Source of the DNA: Sphingopyxis sp. YR583
Lineage (GTDB): Bacteria > Pseudomonadota > Alphaproteobacteria > Sphingomonadales > Sphingomonadaceae
NCBI RefSeq assembly: GCF_900108295.1
Contig: NZ_FNWK01000001.1
Location: forward strand, 1,612,001 to 1,676,000
Direction: 5' to 3'
Length of the DNA stretch: 64,000 bases
Positions 1-8,679 of this stretch are shown here, piece by piece (the stretch's first letter is position 1; each line of letters starts with the position of its first letter). The notes under the pieces were generated by a model that had not been told where the DNA came from, searched no databases, and saw nothing but the letters and a program-made list of their open reading frames with translations. The translations under genes and the position numbers were made by a program.

Positions 1-101
1 GCCAATTCTGTTTTGCGCGGTAATCTGCCAATATTTTTATCGGCAGCCATCGCTCCATGATAAAACATTCGATAATATGATATGATTTGTTATTATGTGG
101 G

Positions 102-1589
102 ATGCAGATTCTTTTTGCCTGGATTGGCCGCGCCGACCTCGATGCTGAGCAGCTATCTTTCGTCGGTCCCATATTGGACGCGCTGCGCAGTCGCCCGTTC
201 AACGCCGCTTATCTTCTGTGCAACTGGCCTGAGGCGGAAATGGAACGCTATCGCGACTGGCTCGCGCGCGAGGCGCCAACCGTCCGCATCGTCGCGCGGC
301 TCGCGCTGCTTTCGCAGCCCAACGCCTTCACCGAAATCTACCGTCACGCTTCCGCGTTCATCGCCGAGGCGCTGGAATCGGCTGGTCCGATGACCGCGCT
401 CACCTTTCATCTCAGCCCCGGCACACCTGTCATGGCGTCAGTTTGGCTCTTGCTCGCAACCTCGCGTTTTCCCGCCGAGCTCATCGAATCATCGGCGGGA
501 TCGCTCAACACCGTCCAGCATCCGTTCAACTTGCCGGCCGAGATTCTTCCCGACCTGTTGCGCGAGCCCGATCGTCGCCTCGCCGAATCCTCGGCCGAAC
601 GCCCGGGCGCGGAAAGCAGTTTTGGAGCAATCGTCACGCGAAGCCCAGCAATGAAACGCGTTGTGGCCCTCGCGAGAAAGGCAGCTCCGCGCAATGTGCC
701 GCTCCTCATCGAAGGGGAGTCGGGTACCGGCAAGGAGCTGATGGCGCGCGCGGTTCATTCGATCAGCCCGCGCGCAGGCAAGGCCATGGTCGTGGTGAAC
801 TGCGGCGCGATCCCCACCAATCTCGTCGAATCGCGGCTTTTCGGGCACAATAAGGGCGCCTTTACCGGCGCCGACCGGGCGCAGCCGGGCTGCTTCGAGG
901 AAGCCGATGGCGGCACCCTGTTCCTCGACGAGGTGGGCGAACTGCCGCTTTCGGCGCAGGTGGCGCTCTTGCGCGTACTCCAGGAAGGGGAGGTAACGCG
1001 CATTGGCGAAAATATCGTGCGCGAGGTCGATGTGCGGGTCATCGCCGCAACCAATCGCGACCTTTTTGCCGAGACGATCGAGCGGCGGTTTCGCGAAGAC
1101 CTTTTCTATCGCCTCGCCGTCCTGCGTATCCATTTGCCGCCCTTGCGCGAGCGGGAAGGCGATTTGCCGCTGCTGCTCGACGAGCTGCTGGCCCGGATCA
1201 ACGAAGAGATGGCGGATGATCCACTCTTCAAGGCGAAGGATCTCGATGCCGGGGCACGCGCCGTGCTCTTGGATCAGCGTTGGCCCGGAAATGTTCGGGA
1301 ACTCCAAAACACTTTGCGCCGCGCACTTGTATGGTCAGATCGGCAGATGCTGCAGGCCGACGACATCGCGGATGCGCTCTTGCCGGAAATTGTCCCGCGA
1401 AACGATGACATATTGGACCGGCCAATCGGCAAAGGGTTCAATCTGGATCAAATTCTTCGGGACGTGGAAACCCATTATATAAGTCGCGCGCTTGATAGCG
1501 CCGGCGGAAACAAGTCGCGTGCGGCTCGACTTATCGGCTATTCCAGTTATCAGCAGCTCGATGCACGGCGCGCGAAACTCGGTTTGTAA
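102..1589 (+). CDS. RtcR-like (CARF-type) sigma-54-dependent transcriptional activator
   Basis: A bacterial enhancer-binding protein of about 495 aa that should open sigma-54 promoters by ATP hydrolysis. Residues 1-150 form an alpha/beta domain; the stretch 'FHLSPGTP...LIESS' closely matches the RtcR sensor domain (CARF superfamily), which binds RNA ends or nucleotide ligands. The AAA+ domain follows, with Walker A GESGTGKE near 205, the sigma-54 contact loop GAFTGA at 252-257, Walker [10 protein letters not shown] near 275 and the WPGNVREL box. The last 40 residues are a Fis-type HTH ([17 protein letters not shown]). ATG 102 (MQILFAWIG) fits the family start better than TTG 87. The gene precedes the giant ATPase by 62 bp and is likely its regulator. 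The domain assignment comes from recalled sequence patterns. Confidence 0.88.
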   Translation: MQILFAWIGRADLDAEQLSFVGPILDALRSRPFNAAYLLCNWPEAEMERYRDWLAREAPTVRIVARLALLSQPNAFTEIYRHASAFIAEALESAGPMTALTFHLSPGTPVMASVWLLLATSRFPAELIESSAGSLNTVQHPFNLPAEILPDLLREPDRRLAESSAERPGAESSFGAIVTRSPAMKRVVALARKAAPRNVPLLIEGESGTGKELMARAVHSISPRAGKAMVVVNCGAIPTNLVESRLFGHNKGAFTGADRAQPGCFEEADGGTLFLDEVGELPLSAQVALLRVLQEGEVTRIGENIVREVDVRVIAATNRDLFAETIERRFREDLFYRLAVLRIHLPPLREREGDLPLLLDELLARINEEMADDPLFKAKDLDAGARAVLLDQRWPGNVRELQNTLRRALVWSDRQMLQADDIADALLPEIVPRNDDILDRPIGKGFNLDQILRDVETHYISRALDSAGGNKSRAARLIGYSSYQQLDARRAKLGL

Positions 1590-1651
1590 CGGGGACGAAT
1601 CGGCGGGCGCGGCAGCGAGCAAAAAATCAGGAAATAGGGTTCGGGGGAACC

Positions 1652-4600
1652 ATGGCGTTCAAAATCGACTGGCAATTTATTCAGGAATTTCATCCGCTCC
1701 CCAATAGCGATCGACGTCTCCTGCTGAAAGCCCTCGGCATCGAAACGGTCTCTAATCGCGATGACGAGTCCTTTTATCTTTGGCTTGCCGAATATTATCG
1801 CGCTGGATACGGACCGCTGCTCGACGAAGCGATCCGCAAATCCTCGGCGAAACCCGACGAGAGGTCGCTCGATGCGCTGCTTCGCCAGTGGTTGATTGGC
1901 CGGACCGACTTTCCTCCCCGCCGCCGCTACGGCAACACGCGGGCTCAAATCAGGACAATGCTGGCGTGTCTCGATCCCGATTGCGAGGTCGCGCAGCAGA
2001 TCGATGCGCTTCTCCCCAACTTCCCTTGGCTCCTCGACGAGCGCGCCGGTCGGCCCCTCGCCACTCCAGCAGGCGGCAGCACCCAGATTGCTGCCGATAC
2101 GGACGATCATCCTGAACGTGCCGAAAGAACTATTCCCGCCTCGCCCACCGCGGTGCTCGACCGTCTCGCAGCCGCCGTCGATGCGATGCGTGCGCATCCC
2201 GAGCCGGCGCTGGTCGAATGGGCGGGTGCGCTTGCCGAAGCCATCGAAGCGCACCTCGCTGCCTCCTCGCGCGCCGAGGAGGATGCCGCCGCGTTGGCCG
2301 AGCGCCGCGCGGCCGTGAAAGCGATGCTTGTCGGCCTCGACAGCGTCATCGCGGCCCGCATTGGAACCGTTCCTGTCGATGCGATGACGATCGACATGGT
2401 CGATCGCATGGAAAATACGCTCGCAAGCCTCGACGGCGCGCATGCGGCGCTGGGCCGCGCACAGGAGGCTTGGCGGCTCGCTGCGACGGCTGGAAAAGCC
2501 GAACGCGATGCCGCCACCGCGGAATTTGATCGCGCCGAGAGCGAACGTGATGCCGCGCTCGATCGGCTGGAACAAGCCCTTTCGGACTGTGTTGCCGAGC
2601 TTGGTGACGCGGCGGAAGAAGAAGAACTCCCGCTCTTTGCGGCTGTGTTGCCCGACGACGGCGACCGAGAGGTCGGAGCCTCGCCGCAAGGGGACGATGC
2701 GTCTCCGGGCGATGGAGAGGAGCGTGACGAGGTAGCGGCCGACAGCGCCAACGGAAACCCTGCTGACGACGGCTCGTACGAATGGCCAGATGTCGAGGAA
2801 GCGATGGTGGAGGACGCTCTTGCCGAAACTATGCCTTCCGAAGGGGCCGCCGCCGAGCCGGTGCGGGAGTTGGCGCTGTTGACCGAGCCTTTGCCGCTCG
2901 CGGAACCTGATTTCGATGCCGCTCCGCTAGCACGCAACGAGCCCGACGCCCCCGACGAACCGCAGCCGCAGCTGCCGCGGTGGGAAGAATGGATCGCTGC
3001 CGCGCTCGAAGGCAAACGCTATGGATTAGCCGTGCATCTCGCGGACGGCCGCCGGCTGTCAGGGGCCGAGCTGCCAGGCAGCTTTCCCGCTCCGGCGATC
3101 GAAGCCCTGCTGACCGGCAATGGTGTCCATACAGCTTTCAACAAGCCCTGGGTCGCCTATCAGGAGCTCGCAGAGGCGCTGATTGCTATTGCTAAAAATT
3201 CGAACGGTCAGCCGACTGATCTTTTGCTGCTCGCTGGCGCGATGCGGCCTGCGATGCTGCAATCCGATACCGCCATGGCAGTCATTGATGCCCTCGACGG
3301 CGGGATCGGTGCCGCCTTCAAACCGCTGCGGCGGGTCATCCAGAATGTAGCGACGCTCCGCCTCGTTCACATGGCGGACCTCGCGGCGGCCCCGGATCAG
3401 GAAGAAAAGCATCGCCGCGCCGGCGATATCAAGGACAGGCTCACCGCCTGGCGCGCCGGGGCGCCGACCCGCAAAACCAATTATCAGCCCGCGACTGCCG
3501 TATGGCAGGAGCTTGTCAGTCCGGCAGGGATAATTGGACGCGCCTTTCAACTCGCGCTCGCGGGGAAGGGCGATGCCCTGTCCGCCGTTCGCTCGCAGGT
3601 CGCGCTCCTCAAGGATGAAGATGCGATCATCGACGGCGTGCAAAGCCTGCTCGCCAAAGGGATACGCCGCGATGCGATCGAAGGCGTCGCGCGCAAGCAG
3701 ATCCGCGGCCTCATTGGCAGCGCCACCGAGCTTTTGGGTGAGTGGATCGCGGTCAATGAGGAAATCGGCCGTACCGACGATCCACATCACAGCCACCGGA
3801 CGGCCCTCGTTGGCGCCATCGCCCAGTCGCGCGAGATATTGGCGGGTCTGGATCGCGACACGCCTTCGCTCGATGCGGCGATTGCGACCTTCGACGCGGT
3901 GTTGACCGACCTCGATGAGCAGCTGCGCGGCACCGCATACACCCCCCTATACCCAGACGTAGCTCTCGACAGCGAGATCGCGCTGCTTGCCCATTTTCCG
4001 CTCAATGCACGGCGGTCATTCCGGGTGCTTGGAAACGACGTCGAGGAACTGGCGCGTGCGGCCGAGATCGCTTTCTCGCCCGCGCTGTCGACGATCGCTT
4101 CCGCCTTCGACGAAGCGCTCCGGCTCGGGGCCGCGAGCAGCGCTAGGCGGCTTCTCCCCGGCCTCGACCCGCAAAATGACGAGGCGGATGTCGCACGGGT
4201 CGCCGCGAGCGTGGTCCGGTCGCGGGAGGAGCTGGAGGAGCGCAAACGCCGGCTTCGCCAGCGTCTCGACGACCTGCAGATCGCCTCGACGAGCAGTAGC
4301 AGCGCGCTCGACGAACTCGAAGGCGCGATGACCAGCTTCGAGCAGCTCGTGATCGCCGAACTGCCCCTCGATATCGGCGAGCCCGGCTCTATCGCCGACT
4401 TTCCGGCAGCGAATGCCGAACTCGACCGCATAGCGCGTTCGCTCGAAAGGATCCGGGCGCCCCAACGGGCCAACCTCGAAACCCGCATCGCGGCCCTCGA
4501 AAAACTCTATGGCGGTCTGGACGACTGCCGCGCGCAGCTCGAGCGCGGAGATCTGGGCACCCTCGCCGAGGAGGTCGACCAGATCGAAAAGCACGGGATC

Positions 4601-7372
4601 GTCGACGCGGCAGAAGGCGCGCCTCTCTCGCTGCTTCGCCGGTTTGCGGACCTTCTCAAGGCGGCGGGCGACAAGCCATCAGTTCCGATCGGCAATCTTC
4701 CGAAGGCCGCGCGCGAAGGCGAAAAGCTCGAGCTTTTCGATTTCACCGCACTGAAGCCGCTCGACCGAGAGCGCTCGACGAAATTGCTCGAAGCCTGGAA
4801 CATGCTCCGGCGTATGACATCTCCGGGGCTTCGACGCGACAAACGCGGCGATCCGCTCGTGAAAGTGGGTGCCGCGGCCGCCGACGTCCTCGCGGCGCTG
4901 GGCTTCACCGGTGTAAAGGCCAAGGATCCCAAGCGCGACAAGAGCTGGTTCCAGTTCTCGATGGCGACCGTGCCGCTTCGTGACCGCGATGTATGTCCTG
5001 TCGCGGCTTTCGGCAGCGAGCGGGTGAACGGCAACGATCGCGTTGCCCATTATCCCGTGATCGTCGTTTCTCCGGGCGACATCGATGCCTGCATCGGCTC
5101 TTTCGACCAACTTCCCGAACAGGCGATTTTGCTGTTCACGGACCCGCTCGATGCGCGGCAGCGGCGCGAACTCCAGCGAAGGGCGCGGCGTAGCACGCGC
5201 TCAATCGCGGTCGCCGATACGCTGACGATCGCTGCCTTGGCGACGACCCGCGAGGCGGGTACGCGCCAGTTCTTCGAACTCGCCATCCCCTATGGCAGCT
5301 CACACACCTATTCCGATACGGGGTCCGACACGGCGATCGAGAATTTCTTCGGACGCGATGCCGAAATGCGCGCTCTCGTCGATTCTCGCGGCACCTGTTT
5401 CGTTTATGGGGGGCGCCAGCTCGGCAAGACGGCGCTTCTCAAGCAGATCGAGCTTCGCGAAAACGGCAACGACGACCGTGTCGCTCTTTATTGTTATATC
5501 AAGCCGGTCGGCGATACCGAAGGTGCCGACGATGTCTGGAAGGAAATCCAGCGCCGGGTGCAGGCCCGGGGCATGGTCCTGCCAAAGGCCCCGAGCATTC
5601 AGGAGCAGTTGAAGGCCTGGGTACTGCAAAAGGCTGGACGCTATCTGTTGATCATGCTCGATGAAGCCGACGCATTCCTCGCCGGCGAGATGAAGGCGAA
5701 TTTTCCGATCATCGAGCAGATGAAAGCGATGATGGAAGAAACCCAGCGGGCGATCAAATTCGTCTTCGCAGGTCTTCACAACGTCCAGCGCTTCTACCGC
5801 GCGCCCAATAGTCCGCTGCTCCACCTCGGCTTGCCGGTCAACGTCGGCCCCTTGCTCGGCACCGACCGCGTCGCGGCGCGGCAGATGGCGATCGCGCCGA
5901 TGGCGGCGCTCGGCTTCGAGTTCGAGGATCAGATCGACGCCTATCATATGCTGTCGCTCATCGGCTTCTACCCCTCACTCATGCAAAGTTTCGGCATGGC
6001 GGTGGTGACCGCGATGAACACCCAGCTCGGGCGCGGTACCGGACCCGTCTCCATGCCGTTCCGGATCAAGCGCGAGGTCATCGACGCTTGTTTCAACCAG
6101 CAGACATTCCGTACGAGCGTCGTGCGCCGTCTTCAGAACACGCTGAAACTGGATGAGCGGTACGAATTGATCACTTATGCGGTCTGGAGCCGCATGCAGG
6201 ATGACAGCCTCGCGGGCCTCTCGACGGCCTTCGGCTACACCGCCTCCGAAATATCCCGCCTGTCGCGCGACTGGTGGCCCGCGGGATTCGCGGAAACGGA
6301 ATCGCTCGAAAGCTTCACCGCCATTCTCGACGAGATGGAAGAAATGGGTGTGCTCGCCCGCAAGGGCGATCTTTATGCGCTCCGCTCCCAGCGCATTGCG
6401 GCGATGCTCGGCGGCAAGGTCGAAATCGAAAGCCGGATGCAGGAACTGATTGAGCGTCCGCCGACCCGCAGCCCCGATCCGCTGTCCAGCCATCGCCGGA
6501 TGGGAGCGCGCTGGTCGCCGCTCGCGCTTCGCCAAGAAGCGGCGCTCGTCAAGCATCTCACCGATCCCGCGGGCCCACGCATCTTCCTTATCGGCGCAGC
6601 GCCCGCCGCCGGGCTCGATCGTCTCGGCGACGCCATCAACGAGCTAATCGCATCGCCTGCCGTGCCGCTCACCAGTCCGCGTCGTCTGAAGGACGCCGAC
6701 GCCGCGACCATCATCGAGGTCGCCGGACGTCAGCGCCGCGAGGCATCGCCGGAGGCCCCGCGCGTTCTGCTGGTCGAAGGCAAATTGCCGACAGTCGACG
6801 GGCTGGCGCTGCTGCGACGCGACCGAGTCTTTCGTGAAACGCAGCGTCCCGTGCGGCTCGTCCTGTGCGGAACGCCAACGGCCGATATCGCGGCGCTCTC
6901 GCCCGAGCGCGATCTCCTGTCGATCCAAGTAGGTCCACTCAGTCACGAGGCAATCGCACACTGGATGAGCCGCGAGGAATTTCCCGAGGACGAGCGGATT
7001 CAGTCGGCGCTGCGCAGCGCGACGGGGGGCTGGCTCGATGTCCTCGAACGCAATCCGGTTACCTCGGCCGTGCGAAAGCGCGGCGTCGATGCCATGATCG
7101 AAATGATCGGCGCAGCTGCCGGCAGCTTTACCTCTGCCGATCTCGGCCTCGACGCCGAGGCGCTCGAGTTTGCCGGCGCCTTGCTGAAGGCGCAGGGCGG
7201 TGGTGGCAGCAGCGAAGGCGAAATGGCCGACTGGGCAACGCTCGTAGACGAACGTGCCGGAGCGGCAAGGCTTCGCCTTCTCGACGCGCTGGGGGTCGTC
7301 GAAACGCTCCCGACCGCGGGCGAAACCGCCGTTCGCGCCTTTAATCCGCTCGCCGCGCGACTCCTCGCGTGA
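1652..7372 (+). CDS. Giant 1906-aa STAND/AAA-type P-loop ATPase, putative conflict-system core
   Basis: Unrecognised as a named protein. The order seen is: a helical N-terminal domain (1-110); coiled coil rich in Ala/Glu (about 155-325); an acidic low-complexity linker (about 330-440); a long helical region with coiled coil (about 440-1050); and an alpha/beta segment (about 1060-1235). A P-loop NTPase follows, with Walker A GGRQLGKT near 1253 and Walker B LLIMLDEAD near 1332, then a winged-helix-like region (about 1450-1590). A second alpha/beta domain begins near 1640 (IFLIGAAPAAGLDRLGDAI); it lacks the Walker A lysine and acidic Walker B, so it looks degenerate. 'GRQLGKT' with a preceding 'FFGRDAEMRAL' is typical of STAND-like signalling ATPases. 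ATG 1652 has GGGGGAA upstream. The stop overlaps the next start by 4 bp. The function is inferred only from architecture and neighbours. Confidence 0.85.
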   Translation: MAFKIDWQFIQEFHPLPNSDRRLLLKALGIETVSNRDDESFYLWLAEYYRAGYGPLLDEAIRKSSAKPDERSLDALLRQWLIGRTDFPPRRRYGNTRAQIRTMLACLDPDCEVAQQIDALLPNFPWLLDERAGRPLATPAGGSTQIAADTDDHPERAERTIPASPTAVLDRLAAAVDAMRAHPEPALVEWAGALAEAIEAHLAASSRAEEDAAALAERRAAVKAMLVGLDSVIAARIGTVPVDAMTIDMVDRMENTLASLDGAHAALGRAQEAWRLAATAGKAERDAATAEFDRAESERDAALDRLEQALSDCVAELGDAAEEEELPLFAAVLPDDGDREVGASPQGDDASPGDGEERDEVAADSANGNPADDGSYEWPDVEEAMVEDALAETMPSEGAAAEPVRELALLTEPLPLAEPDFDAAPLARNEPDAPDEPQPQLPRWEEWIAAALEGKRYGLAVHLADGRRLSGAELPGSFPAPAIEALLTGNGVHTAFNKPWVAYQELAEALIAIAKNSNGQPTDLLLLAGAMRPAMLQSDTAMAVIDALDGGIGAAFKPLRRVIQNVATLRLVHMADLAAAPDQEEKHRRAGDIKDRLTAWRAGAPTRKTNYQPATAVWQELVSPAGIIGRAFQLALAGKGDALSAVRSQVALLKDEDAIIDGVQSLLAKGIRRDAIEGVARKQIRGLIGSATELLGEWIAVNEEIGRTDDPHHSHRTALVGAIAQSREILAGLDRDTPSLDAAIATFDAVLTDLDEQLRGTAYTPLYPDVALDSEIALLAHFPLNARRSFRVLGNDVEELARAAEIAFSPALSTIASAFDEALRLGAASSARRLLPGLDPQNDEADVARVAASVVRSREELEERKRRLRQRLDDLQIASTSSSSALDELEGAMTSFEQLVIAELPLDIGEPGSIADFPAANAELDRIARSLERIRAPQRANLETRIAALEKLYGGLDDCRAQLERGDLGTLAEEVDQIEKHGIVDAAEGAPLSLLRRFADLLKAAGDKPSVPIGNLPKAAREGEKLELFDFTALKPLDRERSTKLLEAWNMLRRMTSPGLRRDKRGDPLVKVGAAAADVLAALGFTGVKAKDPKRDKSWFQFSMATVPLRDRDVCPVAAFGSERVNGNDRVAHYPVIVVSPGDIDACIGSFDQLPEQAILLFTDPLDARQRRELQRRARRSTRSIAVADTLTIAALATTREAGTRQFFELAIPYGSSHTYSDTGSDTAIENFFGRDAEMRALVDSRGTCFVYGGRQLGKTALLKQIELRENGNDDRVALYCYIKPVGDTEGADDVWKEIQRRVQARGMVLPKAPSIQEQLKAWVLQKAGRYLLIMLDEADAFLAGEMKANFPIIEQMKAMMEETQRAIKFVFAGLHNVQRFYRAPNSPLLHLGLPVNVGPLLGTDRVAARQMAIAPMAALGFEFEDQIDAYHMLSLIGFYPSLMQSFGMAVVTAMNTQLGRGTGPVSMPFRIKREVIDACFNQQTFRTSVVRRLQNTLKLDERYELITYAVWSRMQDDSLAGLSTAFGYTASEISRLSRDWWPAGFAETESLESFTAILDEMEEMGVLARKGDLYALRSQRIAAMLGGKVEIESRMQELIERPPTRSPDPLSSHRRMGARWSPLALRQEAALVKHLTDPAGPRIFLIGAAPAAGLDRLGDAINELIASPAVPLTSPRRLKDADAATIIEVAGRQRREASPEAPRVLLVEGKLPTVDGLALLRRDRVFRETQRPVRLVLCGTPTADIAALSPERDLLSIQVGPLSHEAIAHWMSREEFPEDERIQSALRSATGGWLDVLERNPVTSAVRKRGVDAMIEMIGAAAGSFTSADLGLDAEALEFAGALLKAQGGGGSSEGEMADWATLVDERAGAARLRLLDALGVVETLPTAGETAVRAFNPLAARLLA

Positions 7373-8391
7373 CGGGACGATTCCTCGACATCCTCGCTGC
7401 GGCGAGGCTCGACGATGCGTTGGAGGCTGCGGCCGAAGGCCGGCCGCTCATTCTCCGCGCCCGGCGGGCCGACACCGCGCAGCGCCTGCTCCACCGCGCG
7501 GCTTATGGCAGTGTGAGTCTCGAAATCCTGACCGTAGATGCCGACAGCCCCGCACCGCAGGCGGCGCTGATCGAAGCGGGCGCGCGCTGCGTTCCTGGCA
7601 TCGCCGACCTTGGCGAATGCAGCACTTCGCGTCGTCTCGACTATAAGCTGTTCGTCGTCGATCTACGCGGCCGCGAGGCCGGCCCCTGGTTGACGCTCGC
7701 CGGGACCTTCGCGCGCATGCGCGCCGAAGTTACCGAAGGTCCTGCTCTCGTCCTGATCGGGAGCATGGCGGGGGCACCGGCGGGCTGCGATTTTCTCGAC
7801 GACGGCGGCTTCGTCGGTCCCGCCGAAGCGATCATGTTCACCGGCGAGCGGCGCCAGCGCGCGGGGCTGCTCGCCGAATGCGCGGATGCCGCGGCCATCG
7901 AGGTGTCGCGCGGCGATCTTGCGCAGCTCGGCGAGCTGCTCGATCTCAAGGACCGGGAGCGGTTCGATCCTACCGACTGGCTTGGCCGCCAACCCGTATC
8001 CGAGGTGAAGCTTCTCTGGCGGACGCGCGACGAGGTCTGCGCCACCTGGCTTGCGCGCAATGCGCCCCTGCGTCTGCGCGAACGCGTCTGGCGCGGGCAT
8101 GTATCGGTCATGTTCCCCTGGATTGCCAATGCCCTCGCCGATTTTCTAGAGAAGCATGGCCGGCGGCTGCCGGCTAGCCTTCCTGATCGCCATACCGGCG
8201 CACCGATCCCGCGGGCCGAATTCGAATGGGGCGAGCTCCTCTACTGTCTCAATCAGCAGGACGGGTCGCTCGGCGACAGAGCCTATCATATCAAGAAGGT
8301 CCGCAATGCCCTCGCGCATCGCCGACCGCTGGACTGGGCAATGGCGAGCCGGCTTGAGGCCGATGTCACGGCGCTGATGCGCTGGACCTAA
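7369..8391 (+). CDS. 340-aa protein with C-terminal HEPN-like RN-x3-H motif; putative effector of the giant ATPase
   Basis: Starts at GTG 7369 inside a GTGA overlap with the giant ATPase gene, implying translational coupling and probably a complex. The N-terminal 200 residues are alpha/beta, with a strand 'KLFVVDLRG' at a Walker B-like place and 'ALVLIGSM' resembling a sensor strand, but no P-loop, so they may be a degenerate NTPase fold. The C-terminal 120 residues look helical and contain KKVRNALAHRRPLDW with R312, N313 and H317. That is the R-N-x3-H signature of HEPN ribonucleases, which often serve as toxins in CRISPR-CARF and STAND systems. Many HEPN-fold domains are non-catalytic, so nuclease activity is an inference. 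No signal peptide or membrane segment is evident. Confidence 0.75.
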   Translation: MTGRFLDILAAARLDDALEAAAEGRPLILRARRADTAQRLLHRAAYGSVSLEILTVDADSPAPQAALIEAGARCVPGIADLGECSTSRRLDYKLFVVDLRGREAGPWLTLAGTFARMRAEVTEGPALVLIGSMAGAPAGCDFLDDGGFVGPAEAIMFTGERRQRAGLLAECADAAAIEVSRGDLAQLGELLDLKDRERFDPTDWLGRQPVSEVKLLWRTRDEVCATWLARNAPLRLRERVWRGHVSVMFPWIANALADFLEKHGRRLPASLPDRHTGAPIPRAEFEWGELLYCLNQQDGSLGDRAYHIKKVRNALAHRRPLDWAMASRLEADVTALMRWT

Positions 8392-8679
8392 TGCTCTCTG
8401 CCAGCGGCAGGGCGAGATCATGCATGTCGAGTGACCGCTTCGCGGCGCACGACCTAAAGGTCCTAATGACCGACATCAGGCGCATTGCACCAGGCGGCTC
8501 TAAGGAACGGGACCGGAGAAAGCTGGAGGTGGCCTCCGCAGCGGAAGAACTCGACCCTGCAAAAAACTGGGCTGACGGAGCGGGATGTTTCTTCCAGATC
8601 GGCAGCGATTTCTCCCTTCGCCTCGGCACACGGTGATTTGCTAACTTGAGCGAAACATTGGAGCCGTTACTATGCTCCA
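8392..8679. other. Intergenic region between the ATPase/HEPN pair and hsdR; diverged repeat copy
   Basis: No convincing gene. An 81-codon frame begins at ATG 8391 overlapping the previous stop (TAATG), but its composition is not protein-like. Positions 8432-8500 share the blocks TGACCGCTT and ATCAGGCG, 43 bp apart, with 18618-18690 beyond mcrC, where the spacing is 44 bp. A promoter-like TTGAGC-16 bp-TACTAT lies at the right end. Confidence 0.5.
8652..8673 (+). promoter_or_regulatory. Candidate sigma-70 promoter for the hsdR operon
   Basis: The hexamers TTGAGC and TACTAT (8668-8673) are separated by about 16 bp. Transcription would begin at about 8680, on the proposed GTG start codon of hsdR, which would make the mRNA leaderless. 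A GGAG at 8660-8663 is too far upstream to be a normal ribosome site. Weak, read by eye. Confidence 0.3.

Noticed and set aside
1590..1651. Possible sigma-54 -24/-12 promoter before the giant ATPase gene
   Set aside because: The only GG-N10-GC spacing (from 1591) lacks the TGGCAC and TTGCA context, so it does not support a sigma-54 promoter.
1..8391. CARF-type domain plus HEPN motif suggested a type III CRISPR locus
   Set aside because: No repeat-spacer array, Cas10, Csm or Cmr gene is visible, and the CARF-like domain is of the RtcR kind fused to a sigma-54 activator.
8391..8636. 81-codon ORF starting in a TAATG overlap after the HEPN-like gene
   Set aside because: The coupling looks attractive, but the sequence is in a diverged repeat region and the product shows no domain, so I keep it as intergenic.
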